The notes: a model not told the origin generated them from the letters alone. Counted from the first letter of the stretch, positions 32,419 to 40,507 are shown. The stretch is 43,660 nt of DNA from Lentisphaeria bacterium (GCA_900768515.1 CAAGDG010000046.1:1-43660); one strand, 5' to 3'. Program-made: numbers and translations.

Positions 32419-33183
32419 ATGAAAAAAAATCCGTTTACCCTGATCGAACTTCTGGTCGTGATCGCGATCATCGCCATTCTCGCCTCGATGCTGCTGCCGG
32501 CATTGAACACCGCCCGCGAGAAGGGGAGGGGGGCCAGCTGCATCAACAGCATCAGGCAGATCGCCACCGCCAATGTGATGTACGCCGGAGACAATGACGA
32601 CTATCCGTGCCCTTATAAAATCGGCGCGGGCATGGGGGCCGGCACCTTCTGGCTCGGGTACAAATCCTCCGGCAGCGGCTACGACCTGACTTCGGAGAAG
32701 GGGTATCTTTATCCTTACACCGGAGGAGGGAAGGTCTACGTCTGCCCTTCGCAGGCGATGCGCGGCGCGCTTGACGACGCCGATTACGCCGGCGGAATCG
32801 GTTACAGCCAGACCATCGGCTACAGCGGCAGTTCCGGGACCGTTCACAAACTTTCGGGGATCCGCAACTCCTCGCGGGTGCTGGGATTCGCGGACGCGGC
32901 GACCTCGACGATGAGCGGCGGAACCGAGCTGCGCGGATTCCCCTCGATCAACACCAATTACGCCTTTTTCGGCAGTGTTCACTTCCGGCACGGCAAGATC
33001 GCCAACGTCGGCTGGATGGACGGGCACGCCAGTTCCGAAAACACCAACCGGGGCGATTTCAGCAAGAACAACGCGCTGGATCAGCAGAATTTTGCGGGAC
33101 ATCTCGGCAGCGAGGATGACGACAACGTCTACGATCCCGACTGGGTCGGAAACGGCAATGAGAATACGGAGGCGGGGGCGTGA
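32419..33183 (+). CDS. Prepilin-like protein with H-X9-DG motif
   Basis: A 254-residue pseudopilin-like protein. The N-terminus MKKNPFTLIELLVVIAIIAIL is a type IV prepilin methylation helix, with Glu10 as the +5 residue. The usual Gly before the cleavage site is Pro here, a divergence to note. The C-terminal part carries H-X9-DG (His191, Asp201-Gly202), the processing-associated motif common in Lentisphaerota and Planctomycetota. Such proteins occur in large numbers in these phyla and their role is poorly known. ATG 32419 is chosen since AAGGAG lies nine bases upstream. Its presence inside a putative iron operon is unusual. Confidence 0.88.
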   Translation: MKKNPFTLIELLVVIAIIAILASMLLPALNTAREKGRGASCINSIRQIATANVMYAGDNDDYPCPYKIGAGMGAGTFWLGYKSSGSGYDLTSEKGYLYPYTGGGKVYVCPSQAMRGALDDADYAGGIGYSQTIGYSGSSGTVHKLSGIRNSSRVLGFADAATSTMSGGTELRGFPSINTNYAFFGSVHFRHGKIANVGWMDGHASSENTNRGDFSKNNALDQQNFAGHLGSEDDDNVYDPDWVGNGNENTEAGA

Positions 33184-33185
33184 TC

Positions 33186-33617
33186 ATGAGCAGATGCAAG
33201 ATCCTGCTGGCGCTGGCGCTTCTGACTGCCGCCGCATTGGTTTTTGCCGTGACCTATGATCCGGCTCCGCCCGCGACGATGGAGGCGCCGGAAGTGGATG
33301 CCGCCGTCTCCGCCGAGGCTGCGGATTTCACGGGAGAGCTGCTCGGCCTGGCGAAACGGGGTTCCGGCCGCGAACTGGTCCACCGCTGCCACAACCGGCG
33401 GGATCCGCAGCTGCGGAGCTACTTCCACTGTATGCGGAGGACGGCGAGAGGAGGCTTCCGGATCGGCGACGCCGTCTGCGTTCCCGGGCAGGAGGAGCTT
33501 TTTCTGGTCCCGGTGATCGGAGGCGACGCGCGGAACTTCGCCTGTTACCTCCGCCGGAGCGCGGCGGGGGAGTGGCGTTTCGTGAGTTTTCTTCCGGAAG
33601 ACGGGGCGCTGGAGTAA
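33186..33617 (+). CDS. Small exported or membrane-anchored protein of unknown function
   Basis: A 143-residue protein with an N-terminal hydrophobic segment (CKILLALALLTAAALVFAV) that is either a signal peptide or an anchor, then a soluble domain of about 115 residues. Four Cys lie in the soluble part (CHNRRDPQLRSYFHCM, AVCVPG, FACYL) and could form disulfides or bind a cofactor. I recognise no family. The start is ATG 33186; GTG 33180 overlapping the previous stop is possible too. It lies three bases from its neighbour on each side, so it belongs to the operon. Confidence 0.65.
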   Translation: MSRCKILLALALLTAAALVFAVTYDPAPPATMEAPEVDAAVSAEAADFTGELLGLAKRGSGRELVHRCHNRRDPQLRSYFHCMRRTARGGFRIGDAVCVPGQEELFLVPVIGGDARNFACYLRRSAAGEWRFVSFLPEDGALE

Positions 33618-33620
33618 ACA

Positions 33621-34331
33621 GTGGAGAGCATGACTTATTTCATTACGGCTCTGCTGCTGGCCGCCGGATTGCAGAGCGGCGGGAAACTGTCGCTGCTGCC
33701 GCGGCGGTTCTCCATTCCGATCACCCTGCTTGCGGGGGGATTGCCGTGGATACTGCAGGAACAGTTGGCGCGGACCAACCTCGGAGAGTTGAATCGCGCC
33801 CTTTCCGGCGCCGCCACGCTGCGGGAGTATTGCGCGCTGGTGGTGATTCAGGAGCTGCTGGTCATGGTGGCTGGATTTTCGCTGCTGGCGGACTTCGAAT
33901 CGGAACGGCGTCCGAAGTGGTGGAAATTTCTGGTATTCGTCCCTTCACTTCTGGTTCCGGCGGGGGTGCTCTATCTGCAGCTCGCCTGCTTCAATTTGCT
34001 GGTGCGGTGGGAGTTCAAAACCATTACCGCCGTGTTGTCCGCGGCAGTTCCCATGGCGGCGCTGCTGCTGGAGGAGGCGTTGCGCTTCTTCCGGCGCGAC
34101 CGGACCTCCCGCGCACTGGCGCTCTTTCACTTTGAATGGATCCTGCTGCTGCTGGCGATTTTTCTTCCGGTGGCTGCTTCTGCCGACGGTCTGGCCGGCC
34201 TGGATTCCTTCGACTGGGGGGCGGTTCCGGCCTGGGGAGTGCTGGCCGCTCCGGTCGCCGTCGGTGCGGCGTGCCATTGGATTTACAATCGATTCCTACG
34301 AAAAACAACCCAAAGGAGTTTGAATCAATGA
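33621..34331 (+). CDS. Polytopic membrane protein of the ExbB-DUF2149 operon
   Basis: A 236-residue membrane protein with about six or seven predicted helices: YFITALLLAAGLQSGGKL, ITLLAGGLPWIL, CALVVIQELLVMVAGFSLL, FLVFVPSLLVPAGVLYLQLA, ITAVLSAAVPMAALLLEEAL, WILLLLAIFLPVAA, VLAAPVAVGAACHWIY. No family was recognised with certainty. By position it corresponds to the membrane protein found beside exbB-like and DUF2149 genes elsewhere (for example hmuT, or DUF2162 in archaea), but sequence similarity was not checked. A GTG start behind GGAG is chosen; ATG 33630 is the alternative. Its stop overlaps the ExbB start. Confidence 0.7.
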   Translation: MESMTYFITALLLAAGLQSGGKLSLLPRRFSIPITLLAGGLPWILQEQLARTNLGELNRALSGAATLREYCALVVIQELLVMVAGFSLLADFESERRPKWWKFLVFVPSLLVPAGVLYLQLACFNLLVRWEFKTITAVLSAAVPMAALLLEEALRFFRRDRTSRALALFHFEWILLLLAIFLPVAASADGLAGLDSFDWGAVPAWGVLAAPVAVGAACHWIYNRFLRKTTQRSLNQ

Positions 34332-34915
34332 CTGCGGTTTCGCAAATTTTAAACTGGATATCCGACAGCCTTCTATTGCCGGTGATCGTGCTGCTGCTGG
34401 CCGCGCTGTTCGTATCGCTGGTGTCGCTCGGAGGTTTTTGCGCCACCTATTTTCAGCTGCTCCGGCAGGGGCGGCGGCGGAACGAGCTGCTGCGGCGGAT
34501 CCGGGAGCAGGGGGAACTTCCGGCAGGGGACCCCGGCGACGGGATCTTCGCCCGCCACCTCGGGGAGCTGGCCGCGCTCGGCTGGGACGAGCTGGAGTGT
34601 GAAAAGAAAATTACCGAGTATCTTCAGCAGTACGAGCGTGAACTGGACCGGGTCCGCTTCATGGCCAAGGTCGGTCCGATGCTCGGCCTGATGGGAACGC
34701 TCATCCCGATGGGACCGGCGCTGGCCGATCTCGCTTCCGGAGACATCGGATCGATGGCGTACAACATCCAGATCGCCTTCGCCACGACGGTGGTCGGCTG
34801 CGTGGTCGCCGGGGTGGAGCTCTTGATCGGTTCGGTCCGGAAACACTGGTGCGCGGAGGAGATCTCCAACCTCCGCTACGTGCTCGAACGGCAGCTGAGG
34901 TCGCAGGAAAGATGA
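34328..34915 (+). CDS. MotA/TolQ/ExbB-type proton channel protein
   Basis: A 195-residue inner-membrane protein with three helices (about 17-42, 112-132, 148-170) and a cytoplasmic loop between the first two. The signature VGPMLGLMGTLIPMGPALADLASGD followed by IQIAFATTVVGCVVAGVELLIG is the ExbB/TolQ/MotA core. ExbB-like rings use the proton gradient to drive work at the outer membrane or cell surface. AAAGGAG lies upstream, and ATGA overlaps join it to both neighbours. The partner is the DUF2149 protein next door rather than a standard ExbD. It resembles hmuU of Bacteroidota heme loci in type and context, from memory. Confidence 0.87.
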   Translation: MTAVSQILNWISDSLLLPVIVLLLAALFVSLVSLGGFCATYFQLLRQGRRRNELLRRIREQGELPAGDPGDGIFARHLGELAALGWDELECEKKITEYLQQYERELDRVRFMAKVGPMLGLMGTLIPMGPALADLASGDIGSMAYNIQIAFATTVVGCVVAGVELLIGSVRKHWCAEEISNLRYVLERQLRSQER

Positions 34916-35253
34916 GACTCCGCAACCGTTTTGAAGTTTTCGGGGCAGGCGAGGAGCTTGATCCGATGAGCTGTCTGGTCAACCTCTTCGACGTTGCGAT
35001 GGTGTTTGCGGTGGCTCTGATGGTCGCCTTTGCGATTCAGAGCCGGATGACCGAGTTCCTGACTTCGGAGGACGCGACTTTCGTGAAGAACGCCGGCCGT
35101 CCCGACATGGAGATCATCGTCAAGAAGAACAACAAAGTGACCCGCTACAAGTCCGAAAAAGGGACCGGAAAAGGAAAGGGGGAACGGGTCGGCGTCGCCT
35201 ACCGGCTGGAGTCCGGAGAGATCATCTACGTACCGGACAGCGGAACCCCGTGA
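34912..35253 (+). CDS. DUF2149 protein, ExbD-like partner of the channel
   Basis: A 113-residue protein with one transmembrane helix (about 22-42): DPMSCLVNLFDVAMVFAVALMVAFAIQ. After it comes a small periplasmic domain (VKNAGRPDMEIIVKKNNKVTRYK, then GVAYRLESGEIIYVPD), which matches the DUF2149 pattern as I remember it. Asp27, at the start of the helix, occupies the place of the proton-carrying Asp of ExbD/TolR/MotB, so a stator role is plausible. DUF2149 genes usually sit next to ExbB-like genes in archaea and in hmu loci. Start ATG overlaps the previous stop. It is the last gene of the operon. Confidence 0.8.
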   Translation: MRLRNRFEVFGAGEELDPMSCLVNLFDVAMVFAVALMVAFAIQSRMTEFLTSEDATFVKNAGRPDMEIIVKKNNKVTRYKSEKGTGKGKGERVGVAYRLESGEIIYVPDSGTP

Positions 35254-35328
35254 CGCTGCCGCGGAGTCGGAAGCAACGGAAAAACCGCGCTTCTTTTCTC
35301 AAAAATTCCCGATGCCGGGAGGAGGCGT

Positions 35329-35357
35329 TTGCATTTCGGAACCGGAAACGCTATGGT
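35329..35357 (+). promoter_or_regulatory. Probable promoter for the zinc-ribbon membrane protein
   Basis: TTGCAT (35329-35334), 17 bp, TATGGT (35352-35357), 35 bp before the ATG. It suggests the next gene is a separate unit from the ExbB operon. Confidence 0.5.
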
Positions 35358-35392
35358 ATGCCGGGGAACCGGAACCCACAGGGAGGAACAGC

Positions 35393-36034
35393 ATGTTTCG
35401 GTGTTCACAGTGCGGCGGCGAGATTCCGCCGGCGGATTTCAACATCTCGACTGACCTCGCCTACTGCCGGAAATGCGACCGCACCATGCGGTGCAGCGAA
35501 CTGGCCGAGAGCGAATATGAGAAGCAGTTCAATCTGGCGGAACCTCCCCGCAATATCCGGGTCTGCGATGACGGCCGGGGCGAGGTGCTCCGCTACCGGA
35601 AAATTTCGGCCGGGCTGTTTTTCTTCGTGCCCTTCACCCTGTTTTGGGGAGGCATGACGATGTTCGGAATCAGCAGCTGCCTGTTCAAAAAAGATCTTTT
35701 TGAGCTGCTCTTTTTCGTGCCGTTTTTTCTGGTGACGCTGATGCTGCTTGGCGGGGTCCTCTTCATGCTCTTCGGCAGAACCGAACTGCGGGAGCAGGCG
35801 GGGGAGTGGTGCGTTTTCACCGGGGTCGGCCCCATCGGCCGCCGCTGCCGCTTTGCCGCCTCCGAAGTCGCCGCGGTCTCCTGCGACTGGAGCCGTTGCT
35901 CCACGAACGGGCAGCCGCACGAGGAGATCGTCATCAAACTCAAAGACGGCTCCACCCGCAAATTCGGCGCGCTGATGAAGGAGGATTCCCGGGAGTACAT
36001 CTTCCACTATCTGAAGCGCAAATTCGGGTGCTGA
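35393..36034 (+). CDS. Zinc-ribbon protein with two transmembrane helices
   Basis: A 213-residue protein. The N-terminus is a zinc ribbon (CSQCGGEIPP, then YCRKCDRTMRC). Two hydrophobic hairpin segments follow at about 72-95 and 102-125 (LFFFVPFTLFWGGMTMFG, LLFFVPFFLVTLMLLGGVLFML). The C-terminal domain of about 85 residues is beta-rich (IVIKLKDGSTRKFGALMKEDSREYIFHYL), resembling a PH-like fold. The function is unknown. GGGAGG lies six bases before the ATG. It may be an accessory to the operon upstream, but it has its own promoter candidate. Confidence 0.7.
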   Translation: MFRCSQCGGEIPPADFNISTDLAYCRKCDRTMRCSELAESEYEKQFNLAEPPRNIRVCDDGRGEVLRYRKISAGLFFFVPFTLFWGGMTMFGISSCLFKKDLFELLFFVPFFLVTLMLLGGVLFMLFGRTELREQAGEWCVFTGVGPIGRRCRFAASEVAAVSCDWSRCSTNGQPHEEIVIKLKDGSTRKFGALMKEDSREYIFHYLKRKFGC

Positions 36035-36117
36035 CTCTCCTCCGGTCCGCCGCCGCCGGGGAAGGAGCCGCTCCGCGTCCTCCTCCGACGGCAGCTCCCC
36101 GCCGGGGTCAATGGATT

Positions 36118-37041
36118 TCAGCAGGCGTCATGGGGGCGCGGATGGCGTCTGGCATAGAGGGTGAACCAGGTCAGCGTTCCCACCATCAGCGGTGCGATCG
36201 CGATCATGATCGCGCGGCTCAGTTCCCGCATTTCCATGAGGTTGCAGAAGGTTCCGATCAGCATGGCGCCGGCGATGGCGGCGAAGCTTTTGTGGATGCT
36301 CTGCGCGTAACCGGCGTCGTAGACGATCCGGTGCATCTTCGCTCCGAGCGGAAATCCGAAGATTCCTCCCGCCGCCACCAGCAGCGAGACCAGCAGAATC
36401 TTCGAATCGATCGTGCCGGAGGTGAACAGATAGGTGGCTCCGCCCGCGGTGGTGGTCACCAGAACCAGCAGCCGTACGATCCGGCTGGTGTAGTATTCCG
36501 GCACCTGGAATCCCGAGGTCAGCAGCGGACGGGTCAGCAGTCCGCCGCCGATTCCGAGCAGGGAACTCAGAAGTCCGGTCGCGACCCCGGTCGCAAACGC
36601 AATTACGCTTTTCCGCAGCGGAATCGGCGGCATCTGATCATTGTAGCAGCGGGTCCGGCTGAGCAGCGTCTGGGCGCCGATGAAGGCGATCACGCCGATC
36701 AGCAGCCATTGCAGCGGGCGTTCTCCCGCCATGGTCAGCAGCTTCTGGTTGATCGTCTTGCCGCAGAAGGAGGTCAGCAGTGCGCCGCAGGCGATCGGCA
36801 GCGCCAGGGAACGCCCCGGCATCCCCGCCTTCCAGCCGATCTCCGGGGCCTGGCGGCAGACGGTGAGCAGTGTGGAGGGTACCATCTGCAACAGGCCGAT
36901 TCCCACCGCTTCGAGGGGATTGAAGCCGAGAATCAGCATCGCCGGAACCACCAGCCAGCCGCAGCCGACTCCCCAGTACCCGCCCGACATCATGCCGATG
37001 AATCCGATCACCGGTGCGACGCAGTAAAACCAGAGGCTCAT
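36118..37041 (-). CDS. TauE/SafE-family anion exporter
   Basis: A 307-residue inner-membrane protein with about eight helices in two repeated halves. GFIGMMSGGYWGVGCGWLVVPAMLILGFNPLEAVGIGLLQMVPS and FATGVATGLLSSLLGIGGGLLTRPLLTS are the paired Gly-rich motifs of the family. Members move sulfite, sulfoacetate or other organic anions. The start ATG overlaps the esterase stop (ATGA), so the frame open further upstream is not part of it. Its substrate may be a product of the esterase. It shares the GntR operator region through the esterase promoter. Confidence 0.85.
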   Translation of the reverse strand: MSLWFYCVAPVIGFIGMMSGGYWGVGCGWLVVPAMLILGFNPLEAVGIGLLQMVPSTLLTVCRQAPEIGWKAGMPGRSLALPIACGALLTSFCGKTINQKLLTMAGERPLQWLLIGVIAFIGAQTLLSRTRCYNDQMPPIPLRKSVIAFATGVATGLLSSLLGIGGGLLTRPLLTSGFQVPEYYTSRIVRLLVLVTTTAGGATYLFTSGTIDSKILLVSLLVAAGGIFGFPLGAKMHRIVYDAGYAQSIHKSFAAIAGAMLIGTFCNLMEMRELSRAIMIAIAPLMVGTLTWFTLYARRHPRPHDAC

Positions 37042-37817
37042 GGCAGTTTTTCCTCCAGTTGCCGGAGCGCGAATTCGAGTACGGCTCCGCCGCAGCGTTT
37101 CCCGGCGAAGTTGTGGTCGGCGCCGGCGAGCATCTGATACTCCGCCGCCGGATGGCCGACCGCCTTCAGGCTTGCCGCGCAGAGCATGTTCTCCTCGGGC
37201 CGGCCTTCGATGTCCATTCCGGGTTCGCCGGTCACCAGAAGAATCGGCGCAAGTTCCTTCGCGACAAAATGGAGCGGCGCGTAACGGTCGATCACCGGCC
37301 GGAACCGGTCGCCCGGGTATCCGAGATCGGCCTTGAGCTGGAAATGGGTGGTCATCTGGCCGCTGACCAGCAGCAGTCCGGCCAGTTTCCGGATATCGAT
37401 TCCGAAGGGGGCGAGCCGGTCCGGATCCATGCCGAGCATCGCGGAGAGCCAAGCTCCCGCCGAGATGCCGCCGAGGAAGAGCTTGTTCCGGTCGCCGCCA
37501 AGTTCGTCGAGCTGTTTCCAGAGCAGGCCGACCGCGGCGGCGGCGTCTTCGAGAATCTCCGGCGGGGTCGCTTCGGGGGAGAAACGGTATAGCGGTTCCG
37601 CGATCAGAAAGCGGCCGTTGAAGAGCATCTGCGGACACTCATAGCTGCCGTTCACCAGTCCGCCGCCGTGGAACCACACGATCACCGGAGACCCTTTCGC
37701 TCCCCGCGGAACCCGGCAGCGGATCGTCTGCCGTTCATGAGCGCCGTACCGGAGCAGTTGCTCGGGCTGGTAAAGCTCGTCGATGATCTCCTCCTGACAT
37801 TTCCCCATCTTCTCCAT
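37038..37817 (-). CDS. Alpha/beta-hydrolase esterase, HSL-like
   Basis: A 259-residue cytoplasmic esterase. The oxyanion-hole motif HGGG is at 50-53, the nucleophile Ser119 in GGISAG, an acid near 198-202 in TGEPGMD, and His235 in GADHNF. This is the hormone-sensitive-lipase-type pattern for short acyl esters. It is first in a two-gene operon with the TauE-like exporter and diverges from the GntR gene across 97 bp with a 21-bp palindrome. The substrate is unknown; it may be an ester whose acid or alcohol part is exported. Confidence 0.82.
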   Translation of the reverse strand: MEKMGKCQEEIIDELYQPEQLLRYGAHERQTIRCRVPRGAKGSPVIVWFHGGGLVNGSYECPQMLFNGRFLIAEPLYRFSPEATPPEILEDAAAAVGLLWKQLDELGGDRNKLFLGGISAGAWLSAMLGMDPDRLAPFGIDIRKLAGLLLVSGQMTTHFQLKADLGYPGDRFRPVIDRYAPLHFVAKELAPILLVTGEPGMDIEGRPEENMLCAASLKAVGHPAAEYQMLAGADHNFAGKRCGGAVLEFALRQLEEKLP

Positions 37818-37857
37818 CTTTTTTTCCTTTGTATTTGCATTGGAGTTGGTTGTCTGC

Positions 37858-37878
37858 TATTGTATACTGTATACAATA
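37858..37878. promoter_or_regulatory. 21-bp perfect palindrome, GntR operator
   Basis: ATTGTATAC-T-GTATACAAT (37859-37877), extended by one T/A pair on each side. The TGTATACA-like core is typical for FadR-type GntR proteins. It lies between the divergent gntR and esterase genes, 36 bp before gntR, and so can control both. Confidence 0.8.
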
Positions 37879-37914
37879 TTGGTGATTGTGGAAAATGCAA
37901 GCGGGATCCGGACG

Positions 37915-38556
37915 ATGAAGCTGAAAAAAATATCACTGGCGGAACAGGCCTATCTGGAACTGGCGGAGCGGATTGTCGACGGTCGCTGTCCCGGCGGAGC
38001 GCCGCTGACCGAACAGGGGGTGTCGGGGGAGCTTGGCATCAGCCGGACCCCGGTGCGCGAGGCGTTGCGAAAACTGGCGGCGGAAGGATTGGTCGAGGAG
38101 CGTCCGGGGCGCGGATTCGCGGTCAGCCGCCCCGAGCCGGAGCGGATTGCGGAACTGTTCGAATGCCGCAGCCGGATCGAACCGCTGGCGCTCGCCGACG
38201 GATTCGACCTTCTGCCGCGCGCCGAGCTGGAGGCGCTGCGCGACCGGTTGCGCAACGCCGCCCCCGGGGAGCGCAAGGTCGTCTCGCTCGAAGTGGATGA
38301 GTCGCTTCACGCGCTGATCGTCGCGCACTGTCGCAACCGCTGTCTGGCGGAGATCGCAGGGCGGCTGATTCTGCGCTGTGCCCCTTTCCGGGCACTGCGC
38401 AACTACGGCGGCCGCCGCGACGGCTGTGATCCGGAAGAAGAGCGGCTCGCACTGCTGGAGGCCATGCTCGACGGCGACGTCGCCCGCTCCTGCGAACTTC
38501 TGGCCGCGCACATTCTGCACGGACCGGTCCGGGTGGAGTCGTTCTCCGGCCGCTGA
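37915..38556 (+). CDS. GntR-family regulator, FadR/FCD type
   Basis: A 213-residue repressor. The N-terminal winged HTH (SLAEQAYLELAERIVDGRCPGGAPLTEQGVSGELGISRTPVREALRKLAAEGLVEERPGRGFAVS) is classic GntR. The C-terminal helical FCD domain (about 75-205) binds a small acid, often with a metal; His residues in SLHALIVAHC and AAHILHG are candidate ligands. ATG 37915 is chosen because the frame further upstream runs through the operator. It most likely represses itself and the esterase-exporter pair. Confidence 0.9.
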   Translation: MKLKKISLAEQAYLELAERIVDGRCPGGAPLTEQGVSGELGISRTPVREALRKLAAEGLVEERPGRGFAVSRPEPERIAELFECRSRIEPLALADGFDLLPRAELEALRDRLRNAAPGERKVVSLEVDESLHALIVAHCRNRCLAEIAGRLILRCAPFRALRNYGGRRDGCDPEEERLALLEAMLDGDVARSCELLAAHILHGPVRVESFSGR

Positions 38557-38562
38557 GGCGGC

Positions 38563-38602
38563 CGCTCCCCCTTCCCGGGGCCAGCCGGAACGGGGGGGAG
38601 CG
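38563..38602. terminator. Bidirectional hairpin between gntR and the GH36 gene
   Basis: CGCTCCCCC (38563-38571) pairs with GGGGGAGCG (38594-38602), between two convergent stop codons. On the plus strand TTTTT follows 11 bases later. Confidence 0.6.
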
Positions 38603-38617
38603 GGGAGGGGGTGTTTT

Positions 38618-40507
38618 TCAGCGCACGACCGTAAAGCGGCAGCTGCGCGGTGCGATCCGGGTCCGGAGACGGCTGCCGTCGAGCGGGAGCGTCGCGTCGT
38701 TCCAGAAGTCGACCGCCGAGACCGGCCGGATGCCGTGCGGCGCGAAATCAAACTCCATCTCCCGGGGTTCGTCGCTCCAGTTGATCAGCAGCAGCCGGTG
38801 GCCTCCCGGAATCTTCTGAAGCCAGCGGGAAGGCAGTTCCGTTTCGAAGAGATCGAGCGGAACGGCCGCTTCGCCGGGTTCGGCCGAGATCGTCCGGTGC
38901 ACCAGGTCGAGGCCGGAGGCGTTCAGGCGCGGCAGGTTGTCCGAGAGGTTGACCGCCCCCGCCGCGCAGAGTACGATCGAGAGCAGAATTTCGGCCTGCG
39001 GGCGTGAATTGTCGACCAGCACCCGGCCGTGTCCGGGATTGTACGAACTGGTCGGCTCGACGTAGACCAGCGCGCATTTGAGTCGGTTCAGGTCCGGATC
39101 GTCGCTGGTGTCGAGCGCCCGTGCCAGCGCAAAATCGGGATCGTTGATCCACCAGCGCCGGTTGCTCCAGTAGCGGGCGGCCACCGAGACGGCGTTGATG
39201 CGCAGATTCTGCCAGCAGGAGTGGATGTCCGCGCCGATCCGGACCGCGTCCACGAAACGGTTCCCCGCCTCGAAGAAGTAGTTGCAGCCGAGGATGGAGG
39301 CACGCCCCGCGATCCCCTCCCAGGCCGATTCGACGATGAGTCGGATGATCTCCGAGCGCGGCACGCTCCGGTCGTGGAACTGCCTGGCTTTCAAGGTGGA
39401 TCCGAGGAAGTCGAGCTTGAAGTACTTGTACCCCATCCCCGCGTATTCGTCGAAGAGGTCGCGCACGAACTTCCGGCTCGCCGGCACGGTCGGGTCGAGA
39501 ACGAAGCCGTACCGTCTCATGCATTCGTAGGCGAGGCAGGGCTGGCCGCCGTCGCTCAGGGCGAGCAGATCGGAGTCGAGCTGGGCGATCCGGGCGTGCG
39601 GTTCGACGATCGACGGCGCGAACCAGAGCCCCGGTTCAAATCCCATCTTCGCCAGTTCCGCGGCGAGGTAACGCATCCCGTTGGGAAAGCGGGGGTTGGC
39701 CTGCCACTCCCCGTAGCAGTACTGCCAGCCGTCGTCGACGATGATCCGCTTGATCCGCTTCGAGAGGACCGGGTCGCGGGCGATGAATTCGGCGTTGCGC
39801 AGCACCTCCTCCTCCGAGATGGTCCAGCGGTAGTAGTCCCAGCTGTTCCAGCCGCAGTCGACCGGCTGATCGAACTTTTTGCGCACCTCGGTATTGATAT
39901 CGGCCCACTGTTCCATCATCCGGAAGGGTTCGGTGCCGGTCCGCAGCGTCAGAAGGTCGGTCGTCACCCGGCGGCGGCTGAAGAAAAGGCACTCCGCGTC
40001 GGCCCGGAACTCCGACACTCCGCTAATTTCCGGACGCCCGAGAAAGCGGATTCCCACCTCGCGGCGCACCGGAGTGGAGAGTTCCAGATAGCGCCGTCCC
40101 CGGCGCAGCATCAGCAGATAATATCCCTCCAGCGGGGCGGATTCCGCTGCGGGAAAGGCGATCGACCGGCAGCGTCCCATGCCGGGACCCTGGCTGACCA
40201 GGTGGTCGGCTTCCAGCACCGGCAGCGCCAGCGGGATGAGGTGGTACTCCACGTTTTCCGCCGCCAGTTCCACGCTCAGCTGGATGGTCACTTTTTCGGA
40301 ACCGGACCAGTCGAACGCCAGTTCCAGCCGCCCCAGCGGATCGGCGGCGGTCAGCCGCATTCCGGCGTCATCCTCCTCTGCGATCTCCCAGGCGGGCGCG
40401 CGTTCCCCGTCGCTGCCGCTGCGGACCAGGGATCGGCAGCCGGACAGGGAAAAGCCTTCCAGTTCGAGGTTGAAGCTGCCATCCGGATTCCATGTGACTG
40501 GTTTCAT
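38618..40507 (-). CDS. GH36-like alpha-galactosidase
   Basis: A 629-residue glycoside hydrolase. Residues 1-200 form a beta-sandwich. The catalytic barrel follows: PVDCGWNSWDYY, IKRIIVDDGWQYCYGEWQANPRFPNGM, the nucleophile Asp366 in GYKYFKLDFLGS, and the acid/base Asp427 in VRIGADIHSCW. The C-terminal domain is beta. This is the clan D pattern of alpha-galactosidases; raffinose-type substrates or alpha-N-acetylgalactosaminides are alternatives. There is no signal peptide, so it should act inside the cell. It starts 32 bp after the ligA stop on the same strand and may be co-transcribed with it, although the functions are unrelated. Confidence 0.83.
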   Translation of the reverse strand: MKPVTWNPDGSFNLELEGFSLSGCRSLVRSGSDGERAPAWEIAEEDDAGMRLTAADPLGRLELAFDWSGSEKVTIQLSVELAAENVEYHLIPLALPVLEADHLVSQGPGMGRCRSIAFPAAESAPLEGYYLLMLRRGRRYLELSTPVRREVGIRFLGRPEISGVSEFRADAECLFFSRRRVTTDLLTLRTGTEPFRMMEQWADINTEVRKKFDQPVDCGWNSWDYYRWTISEEEVLRNAEFIARDPVLSKRIKRIIVDDGWQYCYGEWQANPRFPNGMRYLAAELAKMGFEPGLWFAPSIVEPHARIAQLDSDLLALSDGGQPCLAYECMRRYGFVLDPTVPASRKFVRDLFDEYAGMGYKYFKLDFLGSTLKARQFHDRSVPRSEIIRLIVESAWEGIAGRASILGCNYFFEAGNRFVDAVRIGADIHSCWQNLRINAVSVAARYWSNRRWWINDPDFALARALDTSDDPDLNRLKCALVYVEPTSSYNPGHGRVLVDNSRPQAEILLSIVLCAAGAVNLSDNLPRLNASGLDLVHRTISAEPGEAAVPLDLFETELPSRWLQKIPGGHRLLLINWSDEPREMEFDFAPHGIRPVSAVDFWNDATLPLDGSRLRTRIAPRSCRFTVVR

